From NCBI RefSeq assembly GCF_904849725.1, contig NC_058522.1:458926844-458990843 (forward strand): 64,000 bases of DNA. Direction: 5' to 3'. This DNA comes from Hordeum vulgare subsp. vulgare (lineage: Eukaryota > Streptophyta > Magnoliopsida > Poales > Poaceae). A program made the translations under genes and the position numbers. Shown piece by piece: positions 33,858 to 46,499 of the stretch. Position 1 is the stretch's first letter, and the number at the start of each line of letters is the position of its first letter. Under the pieces are notes generated by a model. It had not been told where the DNA came from. It ran no database searches and was given only the letters and a program-made list of their open reading frames with translations.

Positions 33858-35479
33858 TGATCAAGGATGGTTAAGGTTTTCTGATCATATGCAAGTGTTG
33901 TCACTTGATAACTGGATCACATCATTAGGAGAATCATGTGATGGACTAGACCCAAACTATGAACGTAGCATGTGAACGTGTCATTTTATTGCTATTGTTT
34001 TCTACATGTCAAGTATTCGTTCCTATGACCATGAGATCATGTAACTCACTGACACCAGAGTAATACCTTGTGTGTATCAAACGTCACAACGTTACTGGGT
34101 GACTATAAAGGTGCTCTACACATAGGTGTCCGTTGAGTTAGCAGGGATCACAACTAGGATTTGTCACTCCATGTGACGGAGAGGTATCTCGGGGCCCACT
34201 CGGTAATACAACATCACATACAAGCCTTGAAACCAATGCGACTCAGATGTAAGTCACGGGATCTTGTATTATGGAACAAGTAAAGAGACTTGCCGGTAAC
34301 GAGATTGAAATAGGTATAGGGATACCGACGATCAAATCTCGGGTAAGTAACATACTGAAGGACAAAGGGAATGATATACGGGATTATATGAATCCTTAGG
34401 ACACAGGTTCAATCGATAAGATCTTCGTATAATATGTAGGATCCAATATACACATCCAGATCATGCTATTGGATATTGACCGAGGAGTGTCTCGGGTCAT
34501 GTCTACATAGTTCTCGAACCCGCAGGGTCTGCACACTTAAGGTTCGATGATGTTTTAGTATAGTTGAGTTATATGTGTTGGTGACCGAAGGTTGTTCGGA
34601 GTCCCGAATGAGACCACAGATGTCACGAGGTTTTCCAGAATGGTCCGGAAACGAAGATTGATATATAGGATGGTTTCATTTGGTCACCGGAAAGTTTTTG
34701 AGCATTACCGGCAGTGTACCGGGAGTGACGAATGTGTTCTAGGTATTCACCGGGAGGGGCCCACCCACCCGGGAGTGAGCGCAGTAACCCTAGGGTGGCG
34801 CACCAGCCCTTAGTGGGCTGGTGAGGCCAGCCCAAGAGGGCTACGGCGCCACAAGTGGAAAAAATCAAAGGAAAAGAAAAAACAAGGAAAGAGGGAGGTG
34901 GGACGGAAGGAGTGGACTCCTTCCCCCCAAACTGAATTAGGGTGGGAGTCCACCACCTCCCACTCGGCTAGCGCCCTTGGGGCTCCCTTGAGCCCCTAGG
35001 CTAGCTGCTCCCCTCCTCCTATATATATTGGTGGTTTTAGGGCTTTTGAGACACAACTTTGCCACGTACAACTCAAACATATACCACACAGTTCTTCCTC
35101 TAGATCGGATTTCTACGGAGCTCGGGCGGAGCCCTGCACGAGTAGATCATCACCACTACCGGCGCGTTGTTACGCTGCCGGAGAACTCATCTACTTCTCC
35201 GTCTCTCTTGCTGGATCAAGAAGGCCGAGATCGTCATTGAGATGTACGTGTGCTGAATGCGGAGGTGCCGTCCATTCGGCGCTAGATCGAAACGGATCGT
35301 GGGACGAGGTGATTTGAATCACGAAGCTGTACCACGACATCAACCGCGTTTCTTAACGCTTCCCGCTTAGCGATCTACAAGGGTACGTGGATCCAATCTC
35401 CCTCTCGTAGATGAACATCACCATGATAGGTCTTCGTGTGCGTAGGATTTTTTTGTTTCCCATGCAACGTTCCCCAATA
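33858..35479 (+). repeat. 5' LTR of element E, 5'-truncated
   Basis: Matches 40851-42461 of the 3' LTR. It ends ...TTCCCCAATA at 35479 (normally CAACA). TATA-like CTATATATAT is at about 35020-35029. Its last about 590 bp is homologous to the D fragment just to the left, but inverted. Confidence 0.9.
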
Positions 35480-36693
35480 GTGGCATCATGAGCTAGGTTC
35501 ATGCGCAGATGTTATCTCGAGTAGAACACAAAAGTTTTTGTGAGCTTTGATGTTCGATTTTCTGCCCAACTTAGTCTTTTCTCTATTCGGCGGTATTGTT
35601 GGATTAAAGCGGCCCGGACTGACATTACTGGTACGCTTACGAGAGACCGGTTTCACCGACCAACATGCAACTCGTTGCATAAAGATGACCGGCGGGTGTC
35701 GGTTTCTTCAACTTTAGTTGAATTGGATTTGACCCAGGCGGTCCTTGGAGAGAGGTTAAATAGCAATTTGCACATCTCCGTTGTGGTTTTTGCGTAAGTA
35801 ATATGTGATCATACTAGATACCCAAGGCAGCCATGTAAAACATGCAACAACAAATTAGAGGACGATTAACTTGTTTTTGCAGGGTATGCTTGTGATATGA
35901 TATGGCCGAAGACATTATGTGATATATTGGATGTATGATATGATCATGTTGTAATAGTTAATATCGACTTGCACGTCGATGCTACGGCAACCGGCAGGAG
36001 CCATAGGGTTGTCTTTAAACTAACGTTTGTGTTTGTAGAGGCGTTTACTCACGACAACCTCGATGGTGGCGCGATGATGGAGATCATGGTGTGGCGCTAG
36101 TGACAAGAAGATCATGATGGTGCTTTGGTGATGGAGATCTAGAAGCACAAGATCATGGCCATATCATGTCACTTATGAATTGCATGTGTTGCTAGTCCTT
36201 TTATGCACCTTATTTTGCTTAGAACGACGATAGAATTATAAGGTGATCCCTCACTAAAATTTCAACATGAAATTGTGTTCTCTCCAACTGTGCACCGTTG
36301 CGACAGTTCGTCGTTTCAAGACACCACGTGATGATCGGGTGTGATAGACTCAACGTTCACATACAACGGGTGCAAAACAGTTGCACACGCGGAACACTCG
36401 GGTTAAACTTGATGAGCCTAGCATGTGCAGACATGGCCTCGGAACACAAGAGACCAAAAGGTCGAGCATGAATCGTATAGTTGATATGATTAGCATAGAG
36501 ATGTTTACCACTGAAACTATACTCAACTCACGGGATGATCGGACTTGAGTTAGTGGATTTGGAGCATGCACCACTCAAATGACTAGAGGGGTGCACTTTT
36601 TGAGTGGGAGTTTATTAGTAATTTGATTAGTTAAACTCTAATTATCTTGAACATAGTCAAAGTCCACTTTGCAATATTTTATGTTGTAGATCA
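35480..36693 (+). other. Element E primer-binding site and leader
   Basis: GTGGCATCATGAGCTAGG at 35480-35497 is the decayed initiator-Met tRNA site. The rest is the shared non-coding leader (for example ATCACGTGGTGTC in reverse at about 36320-36335), ending at the gag ATG. Confidence 0.87.
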
Positions 36694-37554
36694 ATGGCTC
36701 ACACAGTAGCAACCCTGAATTTCTATACGTTCCTAGAGAAAGCTAAGTTGAAAGATGATGGAAGCAACTTTGTAGAGTGGGCACGTAATCTTAGGCTCAT
36801 CCTACAAACTGGAAAAAAGAATTATGTCCTTGATGCTGCGCTAGGAGATGAACCACCCGATACGTCTGACCAAGATGTTTTGAATGCTTGGCAATCGCGT
36901 AAGGAGGACTACTCAGTAGTTCACTATGCAGTCTTGTATGGCTTGGAACCGGGAGTTCAACGTCGCTTTGAGCGTCATGTTGCATATGAGATGTTCCAGG
37001 AGTTGAAGTTTATCTTTCAGAAGAACGCCCGGATTGAGAGGTATGGGACCTCCGATAAATTCTATGATTGCAAGATGGAGGAGAATTCGTTTGTCAGTGA
37101 ACCTGTGCTCAAAATGTCTGGGTACTCAAACCGTCTAGGTGAGCTGGGGATTGAACTCCCGCAAGAGGCTATCACTGACAGTATTCTTCAATCACTGCCA
37201 CCTAGCTATAAGAGCTTTGTGTTGAACTATAACATGCAAGGGATGAACAAGTCACCTGCGAGTTATTTGCGATGCTGAAAGTCACAGAGTCAGAACTCCG
37301 GAAAGAGCACCAAGTGTTGATGGTCAATAAGACCACTGGTTTCAAGAGAAACGGCAAAGGCAAGAAGGGTAACTCCAAGAAGAGTGGCAAGCTTGTTGCC
37401 AATCCGACGAAGAAACCCAAGGCTGGACCTAAGCCGGAAACAGAGTGTTGTTATTGCAAGGGGATGGGTCACTGGAAGCGCAACTGCCCCAAGTATTTGG
37501 CTGATAAGAAGGCGGCCAAACAAAAATCAGGTATATGTGATATACATGTTATTG
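36694..37554 (+). pseudogene. Element E Gag
   Basis: ATG 36694 opens MAHTVATLNFYTFLEKAKL. The Gag body runs to NYNMQGMNKS (about 37255), where a small indel shifts the frame. The next frame gives MLKVTESELRKEH, a basic stretch and an intact zinc knuckle CCYCKGMGHWKRNC (about 37446-37490). Copia Gag is RNA-binding and forms particles. The start was chosen because it matches the D gag start at 32027. Confidence 0.9.
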
Positions 37555-37960
37555 ATGTGTACTTAACCAACTCTCGTAGTAGTGCGTGGGTATTTGATAC
37601 CGGTTCTGTTGCTCATACTTGCAACTCGAAACAGGAACTGCGGAATAAACAAAGGCTGGCAAAGGATGAAGTGACGATGCGCGTGGGAAATGGTTCCAAG
37701 GTTGATACAGTCGCCGTCGGCACAGTCTCACTTTAGCTACCATCAGGATTAGTTATGAACTTCAATAATTGTTATTTAGTGCCTGCGTTAAGCATGAACA
37801 TTATATCTGGATCTTGTTTATTGCGATACGGTTACTCGTTTAAGTCCTAGAATAATGGTTGTTCTATTTCTATGAGTAATATCTTTTATGGTCATGCACC
37901 CAATGTGAGAGGATTGTTCATTTAATCTTGATTGTGATCATACGCACATACATAACATTG
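37555..37960 (+). pseudogene. Element E protease
   Basis: Same frame as the knuckle: YLTNSRSSAWVFDTGSVAHTC with catalytic DTG at 37596-37604, then MRVGNGSKVDTVAVGTVSL and TAG at 37734-37736. In D the same position is Q (LQLPSG), consistent with CAG to TAG. The frame continues for about 40 more codons before further stops. Confidence 0.88.
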
Positions 37961-38857
37961 AGACCAAAAGATGTAGAGTTAACAATGATAGCGCCACGTT
38001 TTTGTGACACTACCGCTTAGGTCATATTGGAGTAAAGCGCATGAAGAAACTCCATTCCGATGGACTTTTGGAGTCACTTGATTTTCAATCACTTGACACG
38101 TGCGAACCATGCCTCATGGGCAAGATGACTAAGAATCCGTTCTCCGGAATAATGTAGCGTGCAAGTGACTTGTTGGAGATCATACATACCGATGTATGCG
38201 GTCCGATGAGTGTGGAGGCGCGCGGCGGGTATCATTATTTTCTCACCTTCACTGACGATTTGAGTAGATATGGATATATCTACTTGATGAAGCACAAGTC
38301 TGAGACGTCTGATAAGTTCAAGCAATTTCAGAGTGAAGTTGAAAATCATCGTAACAAGAAGATGAAGTTCCTACATTCTGGTCGTGGGGGAGTATCTGAG
38401 TTTCGAGTTTGGTGCTCACTTAAGACAATGTGGAATTGTTTCACAGTTGACACCGCCTGGAACACCACAACGTAATGGTGTGTCCGAACGTCGTAATCGT
38501 ACTTTGTTAGATATGGTGCAATCTATGATGTCTCTTACCTATTTGTCGTTATCGTTTTGGGATTATGCATTAGAGACAGCTGCATTCACTTTAAATAGGG
38601 CACCATACAAATCCATTGAGACGACACCATACGAGTTGTGGTATGGCAAGAGGCCAAAGTTGTCGTTTCTTAAAGTTTGGGGATGTGATGCTTATGTCAA
38701 AAAGCTTCAGCCTGAAAAGCTGGAACCCAAAGCGGAAAATTGTGTCTTCATAGGTTACCCAAAGGAGAGAGTTGGGTACACCTTCTATCTCAGATCCGAG
38801 GGCAAAGTGTTTGTTGCTAAGAACGGAGCTTTTTTTGAGGAGTTTCTATAGAAAGAA
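37961..38857 (+). pseudogene. Element E integrase
   Basis: GAG-pre-integrase HYRLGH (about 38008-38025) is preceded by TGA at 38005-38007 in place of the conserved W. DTCEPC follows near 38095-38112. The core begins IIHTDVCGPM and TFTDDLSRYGY. A frameshift near 38390-38400 moves to TPPGTPQRNGVSERRNRTL with the catalytic E. FLKVWGCDAYVKK and NCVFIGYPKERVGYTFYL complete the C-terminal part, which stops at 38849-38851. Confidence 0.9.
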
Positions 38858-39960
38858 TTGAGTGGGAGGAAGATAGAACTTGATGAGGTTATCGAACCTC
38901 TACTCCCTCTAGATGGTGGCGTAGGGCAAGGGGAAACTTGTGTCAAAGCGACGCCGGTTGAGGAGGAAGCTAATGATGATGATCATGAAGCTTCAGATCA
39001 AGATCCTATCGAACCTCGCAGGTCGACAAGATCACATACTGCTCCTGAGTGGTACGGTAATCCTGTCTTATCAATTATGTTGTTAGACAACAATGAACTT
39101 GTAAATTATGAAGAAGCAATGGTGGGCCCGAATTCCAACAAATGGCTAGAGGCCATGAAGTCCGAGATAGGATCTATGTATAAACACAAAGTGTGGACTT
39201 TGGAAGTATTATCTGAAGGTCACAAGGCTATTCAGAATAAATGGATCTTTAAGAAGAAGACGGACGCGGATGGTAATGTAACCGTTTATAAAGCTCGACT
39301 TCTGGCAAAGGTTTTTTCACAAGTTCAAGGAGTTGACTACAATGAGACGTTCTCACTGGTAGCGATGCTTAAATCCGTACGAATCATGTTAGCAAAAGCT
39401 GCTTTTTTTTATTATGAAATCTGGCACATGGATGTCAAAACGGCATTCCTTAACGATTTTCTTAAGGAAGAGTTGTATATGATGCAACCCGAAGGTTTTG
39501 TCGATCCAAAGAATGCTAACAAAGTGTGCAAGCTCCGGCGATCCAGTTACGGACTGGTGCAAGCATCTCGGAGTTGGAATAAGCGCTTTGATGAGGTGAT
39601 CAAAGCATTCGGGTTTATACGAGTTGTTGGAGAATCTTGTATTTACTAGGATGTGAGTGGGAGTTGTGTGGCGTTTCTAATATTATATGTGGATGACATA
39701 TTGCTGATTGGAAACAATGTGGAGTTTTTAGAGAGCATAAAAGATTACTTGAACAAATGTTTTGCAATGAAGGACCTAGGAGAAGCTGCTTACATTCTAG
39801 GCATTAAGATCTATAGGGATAGATCGAGGCGCGTGATAGGACTTTCACAAAGCACGTACCTTGATAAAGTTTTGAAGAAGCTCAAAACAGAACAGTCCAA
39901 GAAGGGGTTCTTGCTAGTATTACAAGGTATAAAGTTGAGTAAGACTCAGTGTCCAGTAAC
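38858..39960 (+). pseudogene. Element E reverse transcriptase
   Basis: It starts in the acidic linker (GRKIELDEVIEPL) and continues [55 protein letters not shown] and SRSWNKRFDEVIK. A TAG at about 39647-39649 interrupts before LILYVDDILLIGN, where catalytic YVDD is intact at 39686-39697. One stop and a few substitutions are the only defects. Confidence 0.9.
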
Positions 39961-40575
39961 CGCGGAAGATAGAGAAAAGATGAGTACCGTCCCCTATGCT
40001 TCAGTCATAGGGTCTATCATGTATTCAATGATGTGCACTAGACCGGACGTCAGCCTAGCCATAAGTATGGCAGGCAGGTTTCAAAGTAATCCAGGAGTGG
40101 ATCACTGGACGGCAATCAAGACTATTCTGAAGTACCTGGAAAGGACTAAGGAAATGTTTCTCGTTTATGGAGGTGACAAAGAGCTCGTCGTAAAGGGTTA
40201 CGTCGACGCAAGATTTGAAACTGATCCGGATGACTCTAAATCTCAAACCGGAGTTCCAAGCAAAGCGTCGAAGCAGATTCTACATGTGAGGTGGAGTACA
40301 TGGCTGCCTCAGAGGCAACTAAGGAGGGTGTGTGGATTAAGCAGCTCATGACGGATATTGGAGTTGTGCCGAGTGCACTAAATCCAATAACTCTGTTCTG
40401 CGACAACACTGGTGCCATTGCTTTAGCAAAGGAACCGAGGTTTCACAAGAATACCAGACACATCAAACGATGCTTCAACCTTATCCGCGACTACATCGAA
40501 GGAGAGGACGTAAATAATTGCAAAGTGCACACGGATCTGAATGTAGCAGATCCGCCGACTAAACCTCTTCCATGA
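39961..40575 (+). pseudogene. Element E RT connection and RNase H
   Basis: MMCTRPDVSLAISMAGRFQSNPG and the DDSKSQTG segment precede a frameshift near 40250. The next frame gives MEYMAASEATKEGVWIKQL, TLFCDNTGAIALAKEPRFH and NVADPPTKPLP. The catalytic E and D regions are intact. Confidence 0.9.
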
Positions 40576-40680
40576 GCGAAGCATGATCAACACCAGAGTT
40601 GTATGGGTGTTAGATTCATTCCAATGTATATCGCATAGCGATGTGATACTAGATTATTGACTCTAGTGCAAGTGGGAGAC
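40576..40680 (+). other. Element E 3' untranslated region and polypurine tract
   Basis: A short non-coding tail ends in TGCAAGTGGGAGAC (40667-40680), the plus-strand primer directly before the 3' LTR. Confidence 0.88.
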
Positions 40681-42461
40681 TGTTGGAAAGATGGCCTAGA
40701 GTCAATGATAAAATAGTTATTATTATATTTCCTGTTTCGAGATAATCGTTTATTATCCATGCTATAATTGTATTGAATGAAAGCATAGATACATGTGTGG
40801 ATATATAGACAAAACAATGTCCCTAGCAAGCCTCTAGTTGGCTAGCCAGTTGATCAAGGATGGTTAAGGTTTTCTCATCATATGCAAGTGTTGTCACTTG
40901 ATAACTAGATCACATCATTAGGAGAATCATGTGATGGACTAGACCCAAACTATGAATGTAGCATGTGATCGTATCATTTTATTGCCATTGTTTTCTACGT
41001 GTCAAGTATTCATTCCTATGAACATGAGATCATGTAACTCACTGACACTAGAGGAATACCTTGTGTATCAAACATCACAATGTTACTAGGTGACTATAAA
41101 GGTGCTCTATAGGTATCTCCGAAGGTATCCGTTGAGTTAGCATGGATCAAGACTGGGATTTGTCACTTCATGTGACATAGAGGTATCTCGGGGCCCACTC
41201 GGTAATACAACATCACATACAAGCCTTGTAAGCAATGTGACTCAGATGTAATCACAGGATCTTGTATTATGGAACGAGTAAAGAGACTTCCCGGTCACGA
41301 GATTGAAATAGGTATAGGGATACCGACGATCAAATCTCGGGCAAGTAACATACTGAAGGACAAAGGGAATGATATACAGGATTATATGAATCCTTGGCAT
41401 AGAGGTTCAATCGATAAGATCTTCATAGAATATGTAGGATCCAATATGGACATCCAGGTCCTGCTATTGGATATTGACCGAGGAGTGTCTCGGGTCATGT
41501 CTACATAGTTCTCGAACCCGCAGGGTCTGCACACTTAAGGTTCGATGATGTTTTAGTATAGTTGAGTTATATGTGTTGGTGACCAAAGGTTGTTCGGAGT
41601 CCCGGATGAGATCACGGACGTCACGAGCGTTTCTTGAATGGTCCGGAAACGAAGATTGATATATAGGATGGTTTCATTTGGTCACCCTAAAGTTTTCGGG
41701 CATTACCAGAAGTGTACCGGGAGTGACGAATGGGTTTCGGGTATTCACCGGGAGTGAGCCCAGTAACCCTAGGGTGGCGCACCAGCCCTTAGAGGGCTGG
41801 TGAGGCCAGCCCAAGAGGGCAATGGCACCACAAGTGGAAAAAACCAAAGGAAAAGAAAAAAAACAAGGAAAGAGGGAGGTGGGAAGGAAGGAGTGGACTC
41901 CTTCCCCCCAAACCAAATTGGGGTGGGAGTCTACCTCCTCCCACTCGGCCGCGCACCCTTGGGGCTCCCTTGAGCCCCAAGGCTAGCCCTCCCCTCCTCT
42001 TATATATATTGGTGGTTTTAGGGCTTTTGAGACACAACTTTTCCACATGAAACTCAAACCTATACCACATAGTTCTTCCTCTATATCAGATTTCTACGGA
42101 GCTCGGGCGGAGCCCTGCAGGAGTAGATCATCACCACCACCAGCGCGTCGTCACGCTGCCGGAGAATTCATCTACTTATCCTTCTCTCTTGCTGGATCAA
42201 GAAGCAACAAATCGTCATCGAGTTGTACAAGTGCTGAACGCGGAGGTGGCGTCCTTTCGGCGCTAGATCGGAACGGATCGTGGGACGATGGTGATTTGAA
42301 TCTTGGAGCTATACCACTAGATCAACCGCATTTCTTAACACTTCCCACTTAGCGATCTACAAGGGTACGTGGATCCAATCTCCCTCTCGTAGATGAACAT
42401 CACCATCATAGGTCTTCGTGTGCGTCGGATTTTTTTGTTTCCCATGCAACGTTCCCCAACA
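40681..42461 (+). repeat. 3' LTR of element E, 1.78 kb
   Basis: A complete LTR from TGTTGGAAAGATGG to CGTTCCCCAACA. It is followed by ACGCC and element D's LTR, which resumes. TATA-like TTATATATAT lies at about 42000-42009. The start differs from the A, B and F LTRs (GATGG versus TATGC). Confidence 0.92.
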
Positions 42462-43538
42462 ACGCCACCCTTTAGGTCTATGTGGCCCTTTCCGGGTGGG
42501 TGGCCCCCCAGAACCCATTCGTCATTTCCGGTACATTATCGCCATCCAAATATACCTTTCCTATATATCAATATTTGTCTCTGAACCATTACGGAACTCC
42601 TCGTGACATCCGGGACTCCTAACAACATTCTGTCACCAACATACATAATTCAATTATACCGAAACGTCACCGAACCTTAAGTGTGCAAACCCTGCGGGTT
42701 CGAGAACTATGCAGACATGACCTGAGACACTCTCCGGTCAATAACCAATAGCGGGACCTAGATGTCCATATTGTCTCCTACATATTCTACGAAGATCTTT
42801 ATCGGTTGAACCTCTATGACAAGGATTCAGTTAATCCTGTATAACATTCCCTTTGTCTTTCGGTATGTTACTTGCTCGAGATTCAATCGTCAGTATCTCT
42901 ATACCTATTTGAAGCTCGTTACCGGCAAGTCTCTTTACTCGTTCCATAATACAAAATCCCGTGGCTAACTTTTTAGTCACATTTCTTGCAAGGTTTGTGG
43001 TGATGGTGTATTACTGAGTGGGCCCCGAGATAACTCTCCTTCATACGGAGTGACAAATCCCACTCATGATCCATCCTAACTCAACGGACACCTTCAGAGA
43101 TACATGTAGAGCACCTTTATAGTCACCGAGTTATGTTGTGACACTTCATACACATAAGGTATTCTTCTGGTGTCACTGAGTTACATGATCTCATGGTCAT
43201 ACGAACATATACTTGACATGCAGAAAAACCGTAGCAATAAAATGAAACGATCACATTCTAAGTTCATAGTTTGGGTCTTGTCCATGAGATCATTCTTCTA
43301 ATGATGTGATCCCGTTATCAAGTGACAACCCCTTGTCTATGGTCAGGAAACCTCGACCATCTTTGATCAACGAGCTAGTCTACTAGAGGCTTACTAGGCA
43401 CACTATGTTTTGTATGTATCCACACATGTATGTGAGTTTCCATTCAATACAATCTAGCATGGATAATAAACAATTATCTTAAACAAGGAAATATAATAAT
43501 AACTATTTTATTATTGCGTGTAGGTCATATTTCCAACA
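42462..43538 (-). repeat. 5' LTR of element D, outer part
   Basis: Matches 26937-28050 and ends at the LTR start TGTTGGAAATATGACC on minus (43538). The target duplication ATCAT follows at 43539-43543. Confidence 0.9.
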
Positions 43539-44000
43539 ATCATCTCCTACATCTAATATATATCATCATGTCTTTGGCCAGATCATATCACAACATGCCC
43601 TGCAAAAACAAGTTAGACGTCCTCTAATTTCTTCTTGCATGTTTTACGTGGCTACTATGGATATCTAGCAAGAACGCTTCTTACCTATGCAAAAAGCAGA
43701 CCGGTGATATGCAAGTTGCTATTTAACCTTCTACAAGGACCGCCTGTGTCGAATCCGATTCAACTAAAGTAGGAGAGACAAACACCCGCAAGCCATCTTT
43801 GTGCAACAAGTTGCATGTCAGTCGATGGACCTGGTCTCTCATACGTGGACGAGTAAAATTGGTCAGGATCATTTCGTCCCACAGTATCACTGAACCAAGA
43901 AAAGACTAAGGAGGGAAGCAATGTGAATATCAACGCCCACAAACTCCTTTGTGTTCTACTCGTGATGTTATATATGCATATACCTAGCTCATGATACCAC
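43539..44000 (-). other. Element B leader, second part, and primer-binding region
   Basis: Continues the B leader after D, matching A at 4450-4914. The site next to the LTR, TGGTATCATGAGCTAGG on minus (43999-43983), is a near match to the initiator-Met tRNA end. Confidence 0.87.
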
Positions 44001-45824
44001 TATTGGGGAATGTCGCATAGGAAACAAAAAAATCCTATGCTCACCAAGATCTATCTATGGAGACTAACATCCACGAGAGGTGGGAGTGCATCTACATACC
44101 CTTGCAGACCGCTAAGAGGAAGTGTATATAACACGGTTGATGTAGTCGAACGTCTTTGCGATCCAATCACGATCCGTCCAGCGACCTCATCATGATCTGT
44201 CCCGTGATCTCACCACGATCCGTCTCGCGATCCCATCATGATGTGTCCCGATCTAGTGCCGAATGGATGGCACCTCCTTGTTCAGCACACGTACAGCTCG
44301 ATGACGTTCCCCACCTGCTTGATCTAGCAAGAGGGGCGGAGAGGTAGATGCGTTCTCCGTCAACACGATGGCATGCCGGCTGTGTTGGTGGAGCTGATCC
44401 GACGGGGGTGCGGAGTGCAATACCGAATTGATCTGGAGGTTGAACGAACTACAGGAGGGAAAGAAAGTTCTGCCATGACCTAATTGGGTGCGGCTGCGCG
44501 CCATAAACTTTTTGGGTGAGGCTGCCTCTCTTCTCTCCACTATATATAGGAGGGAAGGAAGGGGTGGCACCCAAGAGGAGGAGGAGTCCTCCGATTGGGA
44601 GGTGGAGGCGTAAGGAGGAGTCCTCCTCCAATTTGGACTCCCTCCCCTCCTCACACTTCGGCGCAAAGGACCATAGGGGCTAGCCGCCCAGCCCACCAAG
44701 GGGTGGTGCGCCACCTCTTGGGCCTATGTAGCCCCACGGGGTGGGTTGCCCCTCCCGATGAACCCACAGAACCCATTCGTCACTCCTGATACATTACCGA
44801 TAGTGCCCGAAACCTTTCCAGAACCCGTATACCTCTTTCATATATATCAATCTTCATCTTCGGACCATTAAGGAACTCCTTGTGACGTCTGGTATCTCAT
44901 CTGGGACACCGAACAACCTTTGGTCACCAACATACATAACCAAACTATACTAAAATGTCACCGAACCTTAAGTGTGCACACCCCGCGGGTTCGAGAACTA
45001 TGCAGACATGACCTGAGACACTCTTCGGTCAATAATCAATAGTGGGACATGGATGCCCAAATTGGCTCCTACATATTCTACGATCTTTATCGGTCGAACA
45101 ACGTTGTCAAGGATTCAATCAATCCCGTATATTGTTCCCTTTATCCATCGGTATGTTACTTGCCCGAGATTTGATTGTCGGTATCTCCAGACCTAGTTCA
45201 ATCTCGTTATCAACAATTATTTTTACTCGTTCCATAATACAAGACACCGTGACTAACTCCTTAGTCACATTGCTTCCAAGCTCATTATGATGTTATACTA
45301 CCGAGTGGGACCTAGAGATACCTCCCCCTCATACGGAGTGACAAATCCTAGTCTCGTTTCACGCCAACCTAACAGTCACCTTCAGAAATACCTGTAGAAC
45401 ACCCTTATAGTCACCCAGTTACGTTGTGACGTTTGATACACACAAGTCACTCCTTTGGTTCCCGGGAGTAGCATGATCTCATGGTCATAGAGACTGATAC
45501 TTGACATGCAGAAAACAGTAGTAATAAACAGACACGATCACATGCTACGTTCGTAGTTTGGGTTTTGTCCATTACATAATACTCCTAATGATGTGATACC
45601 GTTATCAAATGACAACTCATGTTTATGGTCAAGAAACCTTGACCATCTTTGATCAACGAGCTAGTCCTTAGAGGCTCACTAGGGACAGTGTGTTGTCTAT
45701 GTACACACACATGTATTTGAATTTCCAATCAATACAATTATAGCATGGATAATAAACGATTATCATGAACAAGGAAATATAATAATAACTAACTTATTAT
45801 TGCCTCTAGGGCATATTTCCAACA
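44001..45824 (-). repeat. 5' LTR of element B, 1.82 kb
   Basis: Runs from TGTTGGAAATATGCCC on minus (45824) to ...TTCCCCAATA (44001; end decayed from CA). TATA-like CCTATATATAG on minus is at about 44541-44551. TTTTA follows outside at 45825. The partner LTR is absent. Confidence 0.9.
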
Positions 45825-46499
45825 TTTTAATGTATTCAGAATTGAGTTAGTGAGGATCAATTATTTAGATATACTAGATGTGCCCCTCCATCACAGTTTA
45901 GAAGTCACTGTTAAATTTACGTGCATTTCCACAATAGACAAGGTTTATGGCGCATTGCATTCACTCCTATTAGCTAATTAGTACTCTGTTGTAGTTCTAT
46001 ATGCTTGTGTAGTGTGAATGTTTTTTTTAGCCCATCTCATAGACAATCAATAACCACCTAGGTTACAGAGAATTTCGAAGAACGTCTTCTAAACCGTGAC
46101 AAAGGAAGTAAAAGAAATGCATAAATAGTTGCTAAGAATACGTAAAATTAATAGAAAGAAAATGTAAGCTAAAGAAAATAATGTTGAGCATATATAGAAA
46201 ATGAAGTGTAGTTAAAAGAATACCATTGCTATCAAAATCGTGAAGGATGAACTATATTGGTACGATGCAATCACCCAACACATATAGTATCAACAGAAAA
46301 TATTATAAAAAGGTAACTTAGGACTAACATGCATGACTTGATGATATGATAGTGTTGCATGCATAGAGACCGAACAACGGAAGAAAAATACAGGAGCGGG
46401 TATGCAGAAGATAAATAGCAGTGATTACTCAAAATAAAGGAGAGTTTTAAGCCAAAGACTATGAGAAACTATTGATGAAGGCAATGATGATTTACTTAA

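Larger units (their letters stand above)
33858..42461 (+). mobile_element. Element E: Angela-like Copia nested in D's LTR, opposite orientation
   Basis: Plus-strand order: truncated 5' LTR (33858-35479), primer site, leader, gag, protease, integrase, RT, RNase H, polypurine tract, 3' LTR (40681-42461). The first about 170 bp of the 5' LTR is missing together with about 90 bp of host LTR, so no target duplication remains. The break falls at the short shared string TTGATCAAGG. It is the best preserved Copia here, yet it has at least four stops and three frameshifts. Confidence 0.92.
26281..43538 (-). mobile_element. Element D: Angela-like Copia inserted in B, with target duplication ATCAT
   Basis: The minus-strand order is 5' LTR (43538-42462 plus 33857-33273, split by E), primer site, leader, gag, protease, integrase, RT, RNase H, polypurine tract and 3' LTR (28050-26281). 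ATCAT occurs at 26276-26280 and 43539-43543, so both original ends are intact. Without E the element is about 8.65 kb, the normal length for this family. Coding regions are broken by several stops but are better preserved than in A and B. Confidence 0.92.
8057..45824 (-). mobile_element. Element B: Angela-like Copia split by insertions of C and D
   Basis: Four separated pieces line up as one minus-strand Copia: pol (8057-10278), gag and leader (25033-26280), more leader with primer site (43539-44000), and the 5' LTR (44001-45824). Element C and element D occupy the gaps. Without them about 5.75 kb of B remains. B lacks its RNase H end and 3' LTR (truncated at 8057). It also lacks about 0.83 kb between integrase and gag, lost at the C junction. 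It is the oldest layer of this nest. Confidence 0.85.
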
